This document shows positions 34,673-44,700 of a stretch of DNA of 64,000 nt, piece after piece; within the stretch, counting starts at the first letter, position 1; each line of letters opens with the position of its first letter. Made by a program: the position numbers and the translations under genes. This DNA is from SpSt-333 sp964371615. GTDB lineage: Bacteria; Bacteroidota; Ignavibacteria; UBA10030; UBA8401. The notes under the pieces are model-generated. The model was not told the origin of the DNA and did no database searches. It was given only the letters and a program-made list of their open reading frames with translations. Location: NCBI GenBank assembly GCA_964371615.1, contig CAYJMS010000001.1, forward strand, positions 558,001 to 622,000, given 5' to 3'.

Positions 34673-37081
34673 ATGAAAATGACATTTGATTTGGCAATGA
34701 TAAAAACGGTGTATGCCGGTTATGCAAAAAAGATTTCTCACGCCCGTACGCTCGTCGGAAAACCGCTTACGTTAACCGAAAAGATTCTATACGCACACTT
34801 CTGGGAAATACCGAAGAACGCCGCAGAAAGAGGGAAAAGTTACATCGAATTCTCGCCGGACCGTGTAGCGATGCAGGATGCGACTGCACAGATGGCGTTA
34901 TTGCAGTTCATGTCCGCCGGAAGAAAAACGGCTGCCGTTCCCTCCACCGTTCATTGCGATCACCTAATACAAGCGGAAGTCGGATCGGTGCAGGATCTTG
35001 CGAAGGCAAATACTGACAATAAGGAAGTATACGACTTTCTGGCGAGCGTCTCGAATAAATACGGCATCGGTTTCTGGAAACCGGGCGCCGGTATTATCCA
35101 TCAAGTGGTACTCGAAAATTACGCGTTTCCCGGCGGCATGATGATCGGAACCGATTCGCACACTCCTAATGCGGGAGGACTCGGCATGGTGGCAATCGGC
35201 GTCGGCGGCGCGGATGCGGTGGATGTGATGGCCGGGATGGCATGGGAATTGAAGTTTCCGAAGATCATCGGTGTTCACCTGAAAGGAAAGATGAACGGCT
35301 GGACCTCTGCAAAGGACGTGATCCTGAAAGTCGCCGGCATTTTGACGGTCAAGGGCGGAACGGGAGCGATCGTTGAATATTTCGGTGAAGGAACACAATC
35401 CATCTCAGCAACAGGAAAAGGGACGATCTGCAATATGGGTGCGGAGATCGGCGCTACCACGTCGGTTTTTCCGTTCGATTCGCGTATGGCGGATTATCTC
35501 CGTTCGACCAAACGGAACGATGTGGCGGCGCTCGCTGAAAAAATAGCCGAACATCTCCGCCCGGATCCGGAAGTGCTCTCGCGTCCCGAACAATACTACG
35601 ACAAGGTAATTGAAATCAATCTCGACGAATTGGAACCGCATATCAACGGACCATTTACGCCGGATCTGGCATGGCCGCTCTCGAAATTTGCCGATGCTGT
35701 AAGAGAAAAAGGATATCCGGAACAACTGAAAGTGGCATTGATCGGCAGCTGCACGAACTCGTCGTATGAGGATATCGAGCGATCGACATCGGTTGCCCGA
35801 CAGGCATTGAGCAAAGGATTAAAAACGAAGTCGGAATTTACGATCACCCCCGGCAGCGAACAGATCCGCGCCACTATCGAGCGTGACGGGCAGCTGAAGG
35901 TGCTCACCGATGTCGGCGGCATGGTGCTTGCCAACGCGTGCGGCCCGTGCATCGGACAATGGAAACGGCATGATGTGGCGATGGGAGAAAAGAATTCGAT
36001 TATCACGTCGTTCAACCGTAACTTCACGGCGCGGAATGACGCCAATCCGGCGACACATGCGTTTGTGGCAAGTCCCGAGATCGTGACGGCATTGGCGATT
36101 GCAGGACGACTGACGTTCAATCCCGTGACCGATACGCTGGTCAATCAAAAAGGGGAGAAAGTAAAACTCGAAGCGCCCACCGGAGACGAATTGCCGAGAA
36201 ACGGATTCAAACCGGATGAGAAAGGATTTGTTGCGCCGGCAAAGGACGGTTCGAAAGTGAAGATCGCCGTCAAAAAAACGAGTGATCGTCTGCAGCTGCT
36301 GGCGCCGTTTAAGAAATGGGAAAAGAAAGATATTGAAGATCTACGCGTACTGGTGAAGGTCAGAGGGAAATGCACGACGGATCATATCTCTCCTGCGGGA
36401 AAATGGCTGAAATACCGCGGTCATCTCGACAATATTTCGAATAATATGTTTATCGGAGCGGTTAATGCATTCAGCGGCGAACCGGGCAAAGGAAAGAATC
36501 TTCTGTCCGGAGAGGTGAAGGAATATTCGGCAGTGGCGAGGGATTACAAGCGGATGGGAATCGGATGGATCACCATCGGTGATGAAAACTACGGCGAGGG
36601 ATCCTCCCGCGAACACGCGGCAATGGAACCCCGGTTCCTCGGCGGTCGTGCAATCATCGTGAAGAGCTTCGCCCGAATTCATGAAACCAATCTCAAAAAG
36701 CAAGGCATGTTGGCGCTGACGTTTAAGAATCCCTCCGATTACGACAGAATCAATGAGGATGATATCTGCGCAATCCGCGGATTGAGTTCATTCACCCCGG
36801 GCATTCCGCTGAAACTGGAACTGAAACACAGCGACGGCACCGTGGATGTCATTGAATTGAATCATACATTCAATGAAGGGCAGATTGCATGGTTTAACGC
36901 CGGCAGCGCGCTGAATCTTATTGCCGAACAGATGAACAAAAAAACAGCCAAACGGGCTGCCAAGAAAAAAGCGGCGAAGAAAAAACCGGTAAAGAAAACG
37001 GCGAAGAAAGCAAAACCGATAAAGGCAAAAAAGAGCGTCAAGAAAACTGCGAAGAAGAAAATATCCAAGCGAAAACGGTAA
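34673..37081 (+). CDS. acn: Aconitate hydratase with lysine-rich C-terminal tail
   Basis: 802 residues from the ATG at 34673 (an in-frame TTG at 34661 is less likely). It isomerises citrate to isocitrate in the TCA cycle. The three cluster cysteines are C360 (GSCTNSS), C423 and C426 (NACGPCIGQW). Other signatures are TVHCDHLIQAE, MMIGTDSHTPNAGGLG, GKCTTDHISPAGKWL and YGEGSSREHAAMEPRFLGG from the swivelling domain. The last 47 residues (about 756-802) are not aconitase-like: they hold 24 Lys and 3 Arg with repeats such as KKTAKRAAKKKAAKK, resembling histone H1-like tails. The gene is followed by a bacilliredoxin gene 70 bases on. Confidence 0.93.
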   Translation: MKMTFDLAMIKTVYAGYAKKISHARTLVGKPLTLTEKILYAHFWEIPKNAAERGKSYIEFSPDRVAMQDATAQMALLQFMSAGRKTAAVPSTVHCDHLIQAEVGSVQDLAKANTDNKEVYDFLASVSNKYGIGFWKPGAGIIHQVVLENYAFPGGMMIGTDSHTPNAGGLGMVAIGVGGADAVDVMAGMAWELKFPKIIGVHLKGKMNGWTSAKDVILKVAGILTVKGGTGAIVEYFGEGTQSISATGKGTICNMGAEIGATTSVFPFDSRMADYLRSTKRNDVAALAEKIAEHLRPDPEVLSRPEQYYDKVIEINLDELEPHINGPFTPDLAWPLSKFADAVREKGYPEQLKVALIGSCTNSSYEDIERSTSVARQALSKGLKTKSEFTITPGSEQIRATIERDGQLKVLTDVGGMVLANACGPCIGQWKRHDVAMGEKNSIITSFNRNFTARNDANPATHAFVASPEIVTALAIAGRLTFNPVTDTLVNQKGEKVKLEAPTGDELPRNGFKPDEKGFVAPAKDGSKVKIAVKKTSDRLQLLAPFKKWEKKDIEDLRVLVKVRGKCTTDHISPAGKWLKYRGHLDNISNNMFIGAVNAFSGEPGKGKNLLSGEVKEYSAVARDYKRMGIGWITIGDENYGEGSSREHAAMEPRFLGGRAIIVKSFARIHETNLKKQGMLALTFKNPSDYDRINEDDICAIRGLSSFTPGIPLKLELKHSDGTVDVIELNHTFNEGQIAWFNAGSALNLIAEQMNKKTAKRAAKKKAAKKKPVKKTAKKAKPIKAKKSVKKTAKKKISKRKR

Positions 37082-37151
37082 CGGGAACGATTTTCAGTTC
37101 GTTCAGCGTTACAAGATATGACACTCTTATTTACCAACAATTGAGGAAATA

Positions 37152-37586
37152 ATGTACGATCCTGTAATGATTCAACCGTTCAGAGATGAATTGACAGAAG
37201 TCGGGTTTAAAGAATTGATGACGCCTGCAGAAGTCGATGCAACTCTCAGCGCGAATAAAGGGACATTGCTTGTGGTGGTTAATTCCGTTTGCGGCTGTGC
37301 AGCAGGGAAAGCCCGTCCGGCCATCCGGAAAGCATTGCAGCATTCGGCAAAGCCAGACAATCTGGTGAGCGTGTTCGCGGGACAAGAAAAAGACGCGACC
37401 GCCCGGCTTCGCGAACAATGGCTTCAAGGCATTCCGCCATCATCACCGTCGATCGCGTTGTATAAGGACAATGAACTTGTTCACTTTATTCCGCGTTTTA
37501 AGATCGAGGGACGTATTGCCGATGAGATTGCGTCGGACCTTATTGCTGCATTCGATGAATATTGCGGTAACAAAGTAACAGCGTAA
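37152..37586 (+). CDS. Bacilliredoxin, BrxA/BrxB family
   Basis: 144 residues, cytoplasmic, close to the family length. The active-site CGC is at residues 47-49 (VNSVCGCAAGKARPA), and the overall layout (TLLVVVNSVCGC, VSVFAGQEKDATARLREQW, PPSSPSIALYKDNELVHFIPR) is the YphP/YqiW family. These proteins reduce mixed disulfides between proteins and bacillithiol, so their presence suggests bacillithiol is made. GAGGAAAT precedes the ATG. A terminator-like hairpin follows the stop. Confidence 0.93.
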   Translation: MYDPVMIQPFRDELTEVGFKELMTPAEVDATLSANKGTLLVVVNSVCGCAAGKARPAIRKALQHSAKPDNLVSVFAGQEKDATARLREQWLQGIPPSSPSIALYKDNELVHFIPRFKIEGRIADEIASDLIAAFDEYCGNKVTA

Positions 37587-37602
37587 TAAGTTATGTATTC
37601 TC

Positions 37603-37654
37603 TATGCCACAGCATGCACAGAACAAATCTGTGAATCTGTGGCATAACTTTTTT
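37603..37654 (+). terminator. Terminator-like hairpin between the bacilliredoxin and trpF
   Basis: TATGCCACAG pairs perfectly with CTGTGGCATA, and the apical part holds a second stem (CACAG/CTGTG, loop AACAAAT). The stem is followed by AC and six T, and the trpF ATG is only four bases after the T-run. It works as a terminator for the preceding gene. Its position over the trpF leader means it may also control trpF. Confidence 0.75.
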
Positions 37655-37657
37655 GCA

Positions 37658-38311
37658 ATGCATAAGCCGAAAATAAAAATCTGCTGTATTTCGTCCGTTG
37701 AAGAAGCCCGTCTCGCGATACGGTACGGTGCGTCGGCGCTCGGACTGGTTTCGGCAATGCCGAGCGGCCCCGGTCCGATCTCCGAAGATCTGATCGCAGA
37801 GATCGTGCCGCATATACCTTCCGATATCATGTCGTTTCTGTTGACAAGCAAGCAGGATGCCGATTTCATCATTGCACAGCAACGAAGAACACGTGTCAAC
37901 ACGCTTCAATTGGTCGATGCAGTGTCTGACGATGTCTATACATCACTCCGAAGAGAACTTCCCGGAATTCGGATCGTTCAGGTGATCCATGTTACGGAAG
38001 AGTCCTCGATCGAAGAAGCAGTTTCCGCTGCGGTTCATGTCGATATGCTGCTGCTCGATTCAGGAAATCCAAAATCTGCCGTCAAAGAACTTGGCGGAAC
38101 CGGCAGAACGCACGATTGGAATCTGAGCCGGCGGATCGTCGAAACGGTGAATGTTCCGGTTTTTTTAGCCGGAGGATTAAATCCCGGCAACGTCGCGGAT
38201 GCGATTTCTACGGTTCGTCCATACGGAGTGGATATTTGCAGCGGTGTGCGTACGGACGGGAGACTGGATGAACAAAAATTGAGAGACTTCTTCGACCGGG
38301 TAAGAGCATAA
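37658..38311 (+). CDS. trpF: Phosphoribosylanthranilate isomerase
   Basis: 217 residues from the ATG at 37658, where KIKICCISSVEEARLA matches the family start. An ATG at 37604 inside the hairpin would add 18 residues. It catalyses the third step of tryptophan synthesis, a TIM barrel. The catalytic Cys lies in ICCIS, the Asp in VDMLLLDS, and phosphate-binding loops are GGTGRTHDW and FLAGGLNPGNV. The gene stands alone: no other trp genes are in the window. The leader hairpin suggests regulated or readthrough expression. Confidence 0.92.
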   Translation: MHKPKIKICCISSVEEARLAIRYGASALGLVSAMPSGPGPISEDLIAEIVPHIPSDIMSFLLTSKQDADFIIAQQRRTRVNTLQLVDAVSDDVYTSLRRELPGIRIVQVIHVTEESSIEEAVSAAVHVDMLLLDSGNPKSAVKELGGTGRTHDWNLSRRIVETVNVPVFLAGGLNPGNVADAISTVRPYGVDICSGVRTDGRLDEQKLRDFFDRVRA

Positions 38312-38365
38312 AGCCAGGACACCGAAATGATCCTGCCTTCAAAATTACGACACTCAGCAAAATAG

Positions 38366-39301
38366 TCAATTCTCCTTTCCAATTCTTATCTTTCGCGCCT
38401 GCCATGAAGCGGATTCTTCCCACGCCTTGCGTGATAGTTGCGCATGATGCCGGATCTCCTTGAGGATCAACATCTGTGCATCGGCGAGTATCTTTTTTGT
38501 CGAGAAATTCTTCGATTCGGACGCATAGTCGGCACGAATGAGTTTGTCGTAGAAGACTGCATACCGTCCTTGCGCATGGTCCATCGATGCCCGCCATCGG
38601 GTATTGATTTCCTTGAGCCGTTTATCCGCCAGCGCGATATGCTTATCAGAAGCTTTTAATCGCACTTCTTTCACCTTCACCGGATCGGGAGCACTCATTT
38701 CGCCGGAACTGATCTGCGGCAATTTGCCGATTTCTGTTTGTTCCCAAGCGTCGATTTCCGAATGCGATCGTTGATAGTGTTCAACGAGCTCTCCTTCTTT
38801 TGCCTGTGCATCGGCCGAGCGTTGAAATTCGTTCTGCGTGTCGTTATAGACCGATTGCCATGCGTCCAAAGCAGCGCGAACCGCGGGTGGATCCATCGGC
38901 GGTGTTCCGCCCGGTGCGGATTTCATCATCTCCATCGCCATCTGCATTCGTTCTTCCTTGCTCATCGACTTCATCTTCTTTTTCATTTCCGGATCGCTAA
39001 TTTTCTTTGCCTGTTCAGAGGAGGCATCCGGCGCCGACATTCCCATAGATGATTTTGCGCTCGTTTCAAATTCCGATTCGAATGCTTTGACCTCTGCTTC
39101 AATCGGGGCAAAGATCTTCTCGGCGTTGCAGGACGACTCATCATTGCTATGGACGCCGATCTTGCTGAAACTCTCGTGTACCGTAGCAGGAGGGACCGGA
39201 ACGGATTTGAGCACCGTCAACAGATCTTTTTTAATCGGGATTTGTGCCGAAGTTATCAGTATGCCAACGGTGAGAAGGATTATGACGAATGATGCTTTCA
39301 T
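38366..39301 (-). CDS. Periplasmic protein of unknown function
   Basis: 311 residues from the ATG at 39301, which begins a signal peptide (MKASFVIILLTVGILITSAQ). The mature part is almost entirely helical and charged, with DPEMKKKMKSMSKEERMQMAMEMMKS-like (split over two stretches) Met/Lys-rich coiled coil around residues 110-145. It has few hydrophobic strands and ends in ASWQARKIRIGKEN. I do not recognise a family. It is transcribed toward trpF (convergent) and away from the slipin region. The Met-rich stretch could bind metal, but that is only a guess. A longer ORF from 39340 is not supported. Confidence 0.55.
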   Translation of the reverse strand: MKASFVIILLTVGILITSAQIPIKKDLLTVLKSVPVPPATVHESFSKIGVHSNDESSCNAEKIFAPIEAEVKAFESEFETSAKSSMGMSAPDASSEQAKKISDPEMKKKMKSMSKEERMQMAMEMMKSAPGGTPPMDPPAVRAALDAWQSVYNDTQNEFQRSADAQAKEGELVEHYQRSHSEIDAWEQTEIGKLPQISSGEMSAPDPVKVKEVRLKASDKHIALADKRLKEINTRWRASMDHAQGRYAVFYDKLIRADYASESKNFSTKKILADAQMLILKEIRHHAQLSRKAWEESASWQARKIRIGKEN

Positions 39302-39430
39302 GGTATGGCTCCAATGGTATGAGGGAACCGGAGTGCCCATGGAACATTACAAAGGAGGACAGGTTGAGAGCGAAGAACATGCCTGGTCTGGTTTGTCAGC
39401 AGGGTACTTCGATGGTATGAAGATTCGTGT

Positions 39431-39467
39431 GAAAAACTCCCGGCCGTGATAATGATCAGAGCCGGGA
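39431..39467 (-). terminator. Intrinsic terminator of the nfeD-slipin operon
   Basis: On the minus strand GCCGGGA-complement TCCCGGC forms a seven-base stem (39438-39444 with 39461-39467) over a 16-base loop. It is followed on that strand by GTTTTTC (39431-39437). It starts 40 bases past the slipin stop, so it ends that operon. Confidence 0.75.
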
Positions 39468-39506
39468 AAGTAGAACGATAGAATAAATGAGCGTATGGCG
39501 TTTCTG

Positions 39507-40286
39507 TTATTTCTTCAGCGATTTCTTCTCTGCTGCGCTTGCCATGTTCAGGAACGGCTTCAGCAACTCGATCGGGAGTGGGAAGATGGTCGTGGAATTG
39601 TTTTCCGACGCGATCTCCGTCAGAGTTTGCAAATAGCGCAGTTGCAGTGCGATCGGATTTCGTTCGATAACAGCGGCGGCTTCGCCGAGTTTTTGACTTG
39701 CCTGCAACTCGCCTTCGGCATGCACCACTTTCGCCCGGCGTTCCCGCTCTGCTTCGGCCTGTTTTGCCATTGCGCGCTGCATTTCCGGCGGAAGGTCGAT
39801 CTGTTTCACTTCGACATTGGAGACTTTAATGCCCCATGGCTCGGTATGCTGATCGATGATCAACTGTAATTCGTGGTTGATCTTGTCGCGCTGTGCCAGC
39901 AGATCGTCCAATTCCGATTGGCCGAGGATGCTCCGCAGCGTAGTCTGTGCCAGCTGCGAAGTGGCATAGATGTAATTTTCGACGCTCACAATCGCCTTAT
40001 CCGGCTGTACGACGCGGAAATAGACGACAGCATTTACCTTTATCGATACGTTGTCCTTGGTGATGACATCCTGCGGGGGAATATCGAGCACAACCGTACG
40101 AAGGCTTACTTTTACCATTCTGTCGATGCCGGGAATCAAAATGATGAGTCCCGGACCTTTGACGGCCAAGAGCCGTCCGAGACGGAAGATGACTCCCCGT
40201 TCATATTCGGAAAGAATCTTGATGAGATTGAACAAGATAAAAGCGCCGAACATGACAACGATTAATAATCCGAACATGCCATCCAT
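39507..40286 (-). CDS. Slipin/stomatin-like SPFH membrane protein
   Basis: 259 residues. An N-terminal membrane helix (GLLIVVMFGAFILFNLIKIL) leads to an SPFH/band 7 domain: YERGVIFRLGRLL, GPGLIILIPGIDRMVKVSLRT, DIPPQDVITKDNVSIKVNAVVYFRV. A charged helix follows from about residue 165 (AKQAEAERERRAKVVHAEGE) that drives oligomerisation. It is 63 bases downstream of nfeD, the standard slipin-NfeD arrangement, and both likely form a membrane microdomain complex. A role in envelope stress or lipid raft organisation is known for the family; the substrate is not known here. Confidence 0.92.
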   Translation of the reverse strand: MDGMFGLLIVVMFGAFILFNLIKILSEYERGVIFRLGRLLAVKGPGLIILIPGIDRMVKVSLRTVVLDIPPQDVITKDNVSIKVNAVVYFRVVQPDKAIVSVENYIYATSQLAQTTLRSILGQSELDDLLAQRDKINHELQLIIDQHTEPWGIKVSNVEVKQIDLPPEMQRAMAKQAEAERERRAKVVHAEGELQASQKLGEAAAVIERNPIALQLRYLQTLTEIASENNSTTIFPLPIELLKPFLNMASAAEKKSLKK

Positions 40287-40349
40287 AATAGATCTCCTTT
40301 TATTAGGAAGTATGACTCACGGGAGCGAGACACCCATGATGTCTGAGAA

Positions 40350-41618
40350 TTATTGTTTTTTTACTTTGAGCAGTAAACCGTGTACTTCTGCGACGATGAC
40401 CTTGACATTTTTCTCAATCGTGCCTTCAACGCTTTCCGCCGACCAAATTTCTCCATGAAGACGAACTTCTCCGGCCGGGTTCAACGAAGTCATTGTCACC
40501 GCTGTCTCGCCGACCATGGCGCTTTCGCCGGTGGTCACCCTTCTTCGTTGTGCTTTGACGGCCGCTCCGATGACGAGAAAAAAGAAGAGTGCCGTTGCTG
40601 CAACGAAGGGGATGATGATGCTTAACGATACTTCGACAAATTCAATGGAGCTGTCCGTTTGATAAAGCATGATCGAGCCAAGGAACAGCGAAATGATCCC
40701 GCCGACGGTCAGGAGTCCGTAACTGGTGATTTTAACTTCCAGAATGAACAGAACAATCCCCACAATAATCAACGCCAATCCCGCGTAATTGATCGGCAAT
40801 GTCTGCATTGAATAGAGTGCAAGGATCATTGCGATGGCGCCGGCAACGCCCGGAAATACGGAACCGGGATTGTATAATTCGAAAAAGATACCGTAGATAC
40901 CGATAAGAAAAAGAATGTAGGAGATATTGGGATCACTCAACAAATTGAGTATCTCATACTGCCAGTTCATTTTGCGGTGGACGATGATTTCATCCTTTGT
41001 CAATAACGTCACCGTATCATTTTCGGTAACGATCATTCGTCCGTCCAGCGAGTCGAGCAGCGTCTCTCTGTTTGCAGCGATGAAGTCGATGACGTTATTC
41101 TCTAACGCTTCCGTCTCCGTGATCGCAACACTATTCCTGACCGCTTCTTCAGCCCAGGCGACATTGCGATGCCGTTTTTCGGAGATGGTCCGGATGAATG
41201 CAGCGGCGTCGTTGGTCACTTTTCCCGACATCACCGAATCCATTTCGCCCTGCGCGTTCACCGGATGTGCCGCGCCGATGTTTGTTCCCGGAGCCATGAC
41301 GGCAATGTGTGCAGCCATGGTAATGAAGACGCCGGCGGATGCGGCCCGTGAACCCTGCGGCGCAACGAACACCACAATCGGTACCTTGGCATTCAGGAAT
41401 TCCGTCACGATGTCCCGCGTTGCCTGCAATAATCCTCCGGGTGTGTTCAACTCGATGACCACTGCTTGCGCACGTTCTTCTTCCGCATGGCGGATTTCGT
41501 GCTTTAAATAGTCATACGTTGTAGGATTGATGCTGCCGTTGATGGTCAGGAAATGGATCGGCTGCTGTGCCGTGAGCGGACCGATCGAACAGAGGATAAA
41601 GAGAAGAAGTTTTTTCAT
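40350..41618 (-). CDS. nfeD: NfeD-type membrane serine protease (long form)
   Basis: 422 residues from the ATG at 41618, which starts a signal peptide (LLLFILCSIGPLTAQ). The N-terminal ClpP-class protease domain has the nucleophile Ser 94 in RAASAGVFIT and a downstream Lys in KVTNDAAAFI as probable dyad partner. Three to four membrane helices follow (about residues 235-355), then an OB-fold NfeD C-domain (TGESAMVGETAVTMT). It is transcribed just before the slipin gene, its usual partner and likely substrate. The earlier in-frame start (41753) would add 45 residues before the signal peptide and is rejected. Confidence 0.92.
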   Translation of the reverse strand: MKKLLLFILCSIGPLTAQQPIHFLTINGSINPTTYDYLKHEIRHAEEERAQAVVIELNTPGGLLQATRDIVTEFLNAKVPIVVFVAPQGSRAASAGVFITMAAHIAVMAPGTNIGAAHPVNAQGEMDSVMSGKVTNDAAAFIRTISEKRHRNVAWAEEAVRNSVAITETEALENNVIDFIAANRETLLDSLDGRMIVTENDTVTLLTKDEIIVHRKMNWQYEILNLLSDPNISYILFLIGIYGIFFELYNPGSVFPGVAGAIAMILALYSMQTLPINYAGLALIIVGIVLFILEVKITSYGLLTVGGIISLFLGSIMLYQTDSSIEFVEVSLSIIIPFVAATALFFFLVIGAAVKAQRRRVTTGESAMVGETAVTMTSLNPAGEVRLHGEIWSAESVEGTIEKNVKVIVAEVHGLLLKVKKQ

Positions 41619-41752
41619 AACAATACCGGTTGGGGTCTGTCCAAAGGTAGAAAAAGAATGATGGGAAAACAAGAAGAAGTGGATTCCGGTAAATCTTCGA
41701 CGATTCAAAAAAGTGAAGTAATATTCCCTCCTTCTCCTTATCTTTTGACACA

Positions 41753-44700
41753 ATGTCTATTCTTCCGAAAGATATTTCCTATCACTTCCCGCACCTTTTC
41801 GTGATTCCGGCATCGGCCGGATCGGGAAAGACGTATACGCTCTCTCACCGGTATGTCCAATTCCTCCTGTCACGGAAGATACATCCGAACGGAATCCGGA
41901 ATATCCTGGCGATTACATTCACCAAACTTGCAGCCAAAGAAATGAAGGAGCGCATCCTGACGGTGCTCAAAATGGCGGCACTGCGCGATGAACATACGAT
42001 AGAGGAACTTTCGGCGTTGACCGAATTATCGCATGACGATATTGCCGTGCGTTCGGAACAACTCACGCAGGAAATCCTTCGCAATTATTCCGATTTCAAC
42101 GTCCGTACGATCGACAGTTTTTTGACGACCGTCTTCAAAGCGTCGTCCCTGGAATTGGGAGTGCAGCCGAATGTGTCCATTGAGTTCGATCACGATGCGA
42201 TCCTCGACCGGGCGTTCCGTCACTACTCCCAGAGTCTGAAGGAAGGGGCGGAAGAGATGCGGTTTGTCGACGGACTCATCTCCTTGATTGAATCCAACGA
42301 GTCCATGTCGAAGGGATTTCTCTGGAATCCGTTCTCAAAAATCGTCAGGGAAGTCCGCGAACTGCAAAAGCAATTCGGACGTTCGTCGAACGATCCGTTG
42401 CTGATCGACGGCGACGCGAGATTACGGACGTTGAAGCAGACAATCGTTGCGAAAGCGGAAAAACTCCGTGGTATGCTCGAAGAAAGCACGCTGCCGGTGA
42501 ATAATTATTTTGTGAAGGATGTCGCGCGGCTGGCCGGCGGAGAAGTGCTCGAGATTGCAACAAAGGGAAAAACAAAAAAGTATTTCAATAAATATTCCGA
42601 GGACGCCGGCGCGGCGAAGGAGATCAAACGGCTGTTTACGGTGATCCGTCCTATGGAAAAAGCGCTCGATGAGTACGTCACCGTCTATGCGCACACCTAC
42701 TATCAGCCGTTCGTGCGGGCAGTGTCGCTCGCGGGAAACTCCATCCGGAACGTGAAATTACTGGAGGGGACCGTTGTCATTGACGATATCAACCGGATGC
42801 TGGCGCGGTACCTTTCGCGGGATATTGTGCCGGAAGTATATCTGAAACTGGGCGAACGCATCACCCATTTTATGATCGATGAATTTCAGGATACCAGCCC
42901 GATTCAATGGAAAAATCTGCAGCCGCTCATCGAAGAAGCGTTGTCGAAACAGGGAAGCCTCTTCGCCGTCGGCGATACGAAGCAATCCATTTACGGCTTC
43001 CGCGGTGCGGACTGGCATATCTTTCGCGATCTCATTCAGGGAAAATATTTTCCCTCAGCACCGGCGGTCGTCCTTCCGTTAACAACCAATTACCGGAGCG
43101 CGCAGGCACTGGTCGATTGTGTGAAGGAAATTTTTTCCGTCAATGTCGCTGCGGCAGGATTTGAATCGCATGCCGCCGCTAGCGGGCTGTATAATTTTGC
43201 ACAGGATGTTCCCGATACGGAACGAAATAAAGGTTATGTCGAGATCCGATTGATCGACAATGCCGACGCTGATGCCGGTGCTTCGACCCAGCGCCGGTAC
43301 ATCGTTTCAACGATTCAGGATTGCCTTCAGAGGAACTATTCCTACGGTGACATTGCCGTCTTAACTCAGACCAATGCCGATGTAGTCGAGATCAGTTCCT
43401 GGCTGAATCACGAAGGGATACCGTTTTTATCGCTTAGTACGCTGGACATCCGCAAACGAAAGATCATCGGTGAAGTCATCTCCATTCTGCGGTTCTTCGA
43501 TTCTCCGATCGATAATCTGTCATTCACCACATTCATTACGGGAAAGATATTCCGCGGAGTTGCGCCGCACATGGACGCACACCGGATGCATGCATTCCTC
43601 GCCGGTTGCAGAAACGCTAAAACAGAAAATTACTACCGCTCATTCCGCACGAAGTTCGCATCGGAATGGGAACGTTATTTCGACCGGTTGTTTTCGCTGG
43701 TCGGTTATCTGCCGTTGTACGATCTGGTGTCGGAAGTGTATAAGACTTTCTCTGTCTTTGCAGCGTCACCCACCGAGGAGAGCGCATTAATAAAACTGCT
43801 TGAATGTGTAAAAGAATTCGAGAATTCCGGAAGCAACAGCCTGAAAGATTTCCTCACGTTTAGCACAGAGGAAGGCTCCGATTTCTGGAGCATCCAGATT
43901 CCCGGTACCGTACATGCCGTGCGGATTATGACCGTTCATAAGGCAAAAGGCCTCGGTTTTCCCGTCACAATCGTTTCTTTGAAAGAGAAACGATCGAAAG
44001 CGAATTCGATGGTGACGGTCGATACGGACGACGGATTATCCGTTCTGCGTGTATCGAAAAATTACGGCGAACGGAACACGACTCTCGGTGGTATCTACGA
44101 TGATCGAGCCGCGGAATCCGTTATAGACGATCTGAACAAGATTTATGTGGCATTAACGCGCGCCAGAAACGAGATGTATGTAACTGTGCTGTATAAGAAA
44201 AAAGAGACTCTCCCCGCGGCGATTCTGAAAGAAAAAGTGTTCGGCGCAAAATATGTCTCTGCGGAAAAGGAGAAAGCAGAAAATCAATTGCCGTTGATCG
44301 CGTCGCTGTACCGAACGGAACGTTCCACGCTTCCAGTAGCACAGTATGAGAAGATCGGGGTTCTCGAAACCCGCCGGGGAGATCTCATCCATGAAATTCT
44401 TTCACGCATCGAATATTGCGATCAGAATGTCGTTGACACCGTCCGTTCGGCTGTGAATGGCATTGCCGTCCCGCCGGAATTCAACGCTGAAACGGAAATC
44501 TCAAAGCTGACTCATTTTCTGGAGAGCGAAGAAATCCGAAAATATTTTACGACGGCTCCCGGCAGGTCGATATTGCGTGAGCAAGATGTTACATCGTCGA
44601 ACGGAAGGTTGTTCCGTATCGATAGGATTATCATCGATACAAACACCGTTACCGTTGTTGATTTTAAAACCGGAAGCGATGATAATGTCGATGACCATCG

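Noticed and set aside
36937..37081. AAG/AAA-rich tract as a possible assembly artefact or simple repeat
   Set aside because: Reading frame is maintained with varied Ala, Pro, Thr, Ser and Arg codons and a normal stop, so it looks like real coding sequence.
38311..38366. Possible terminator between trpF and the convergent unknown gene
   Set aside because: Only a five-base CAGGA/TCCTG stem with no T-run; too weak to call.
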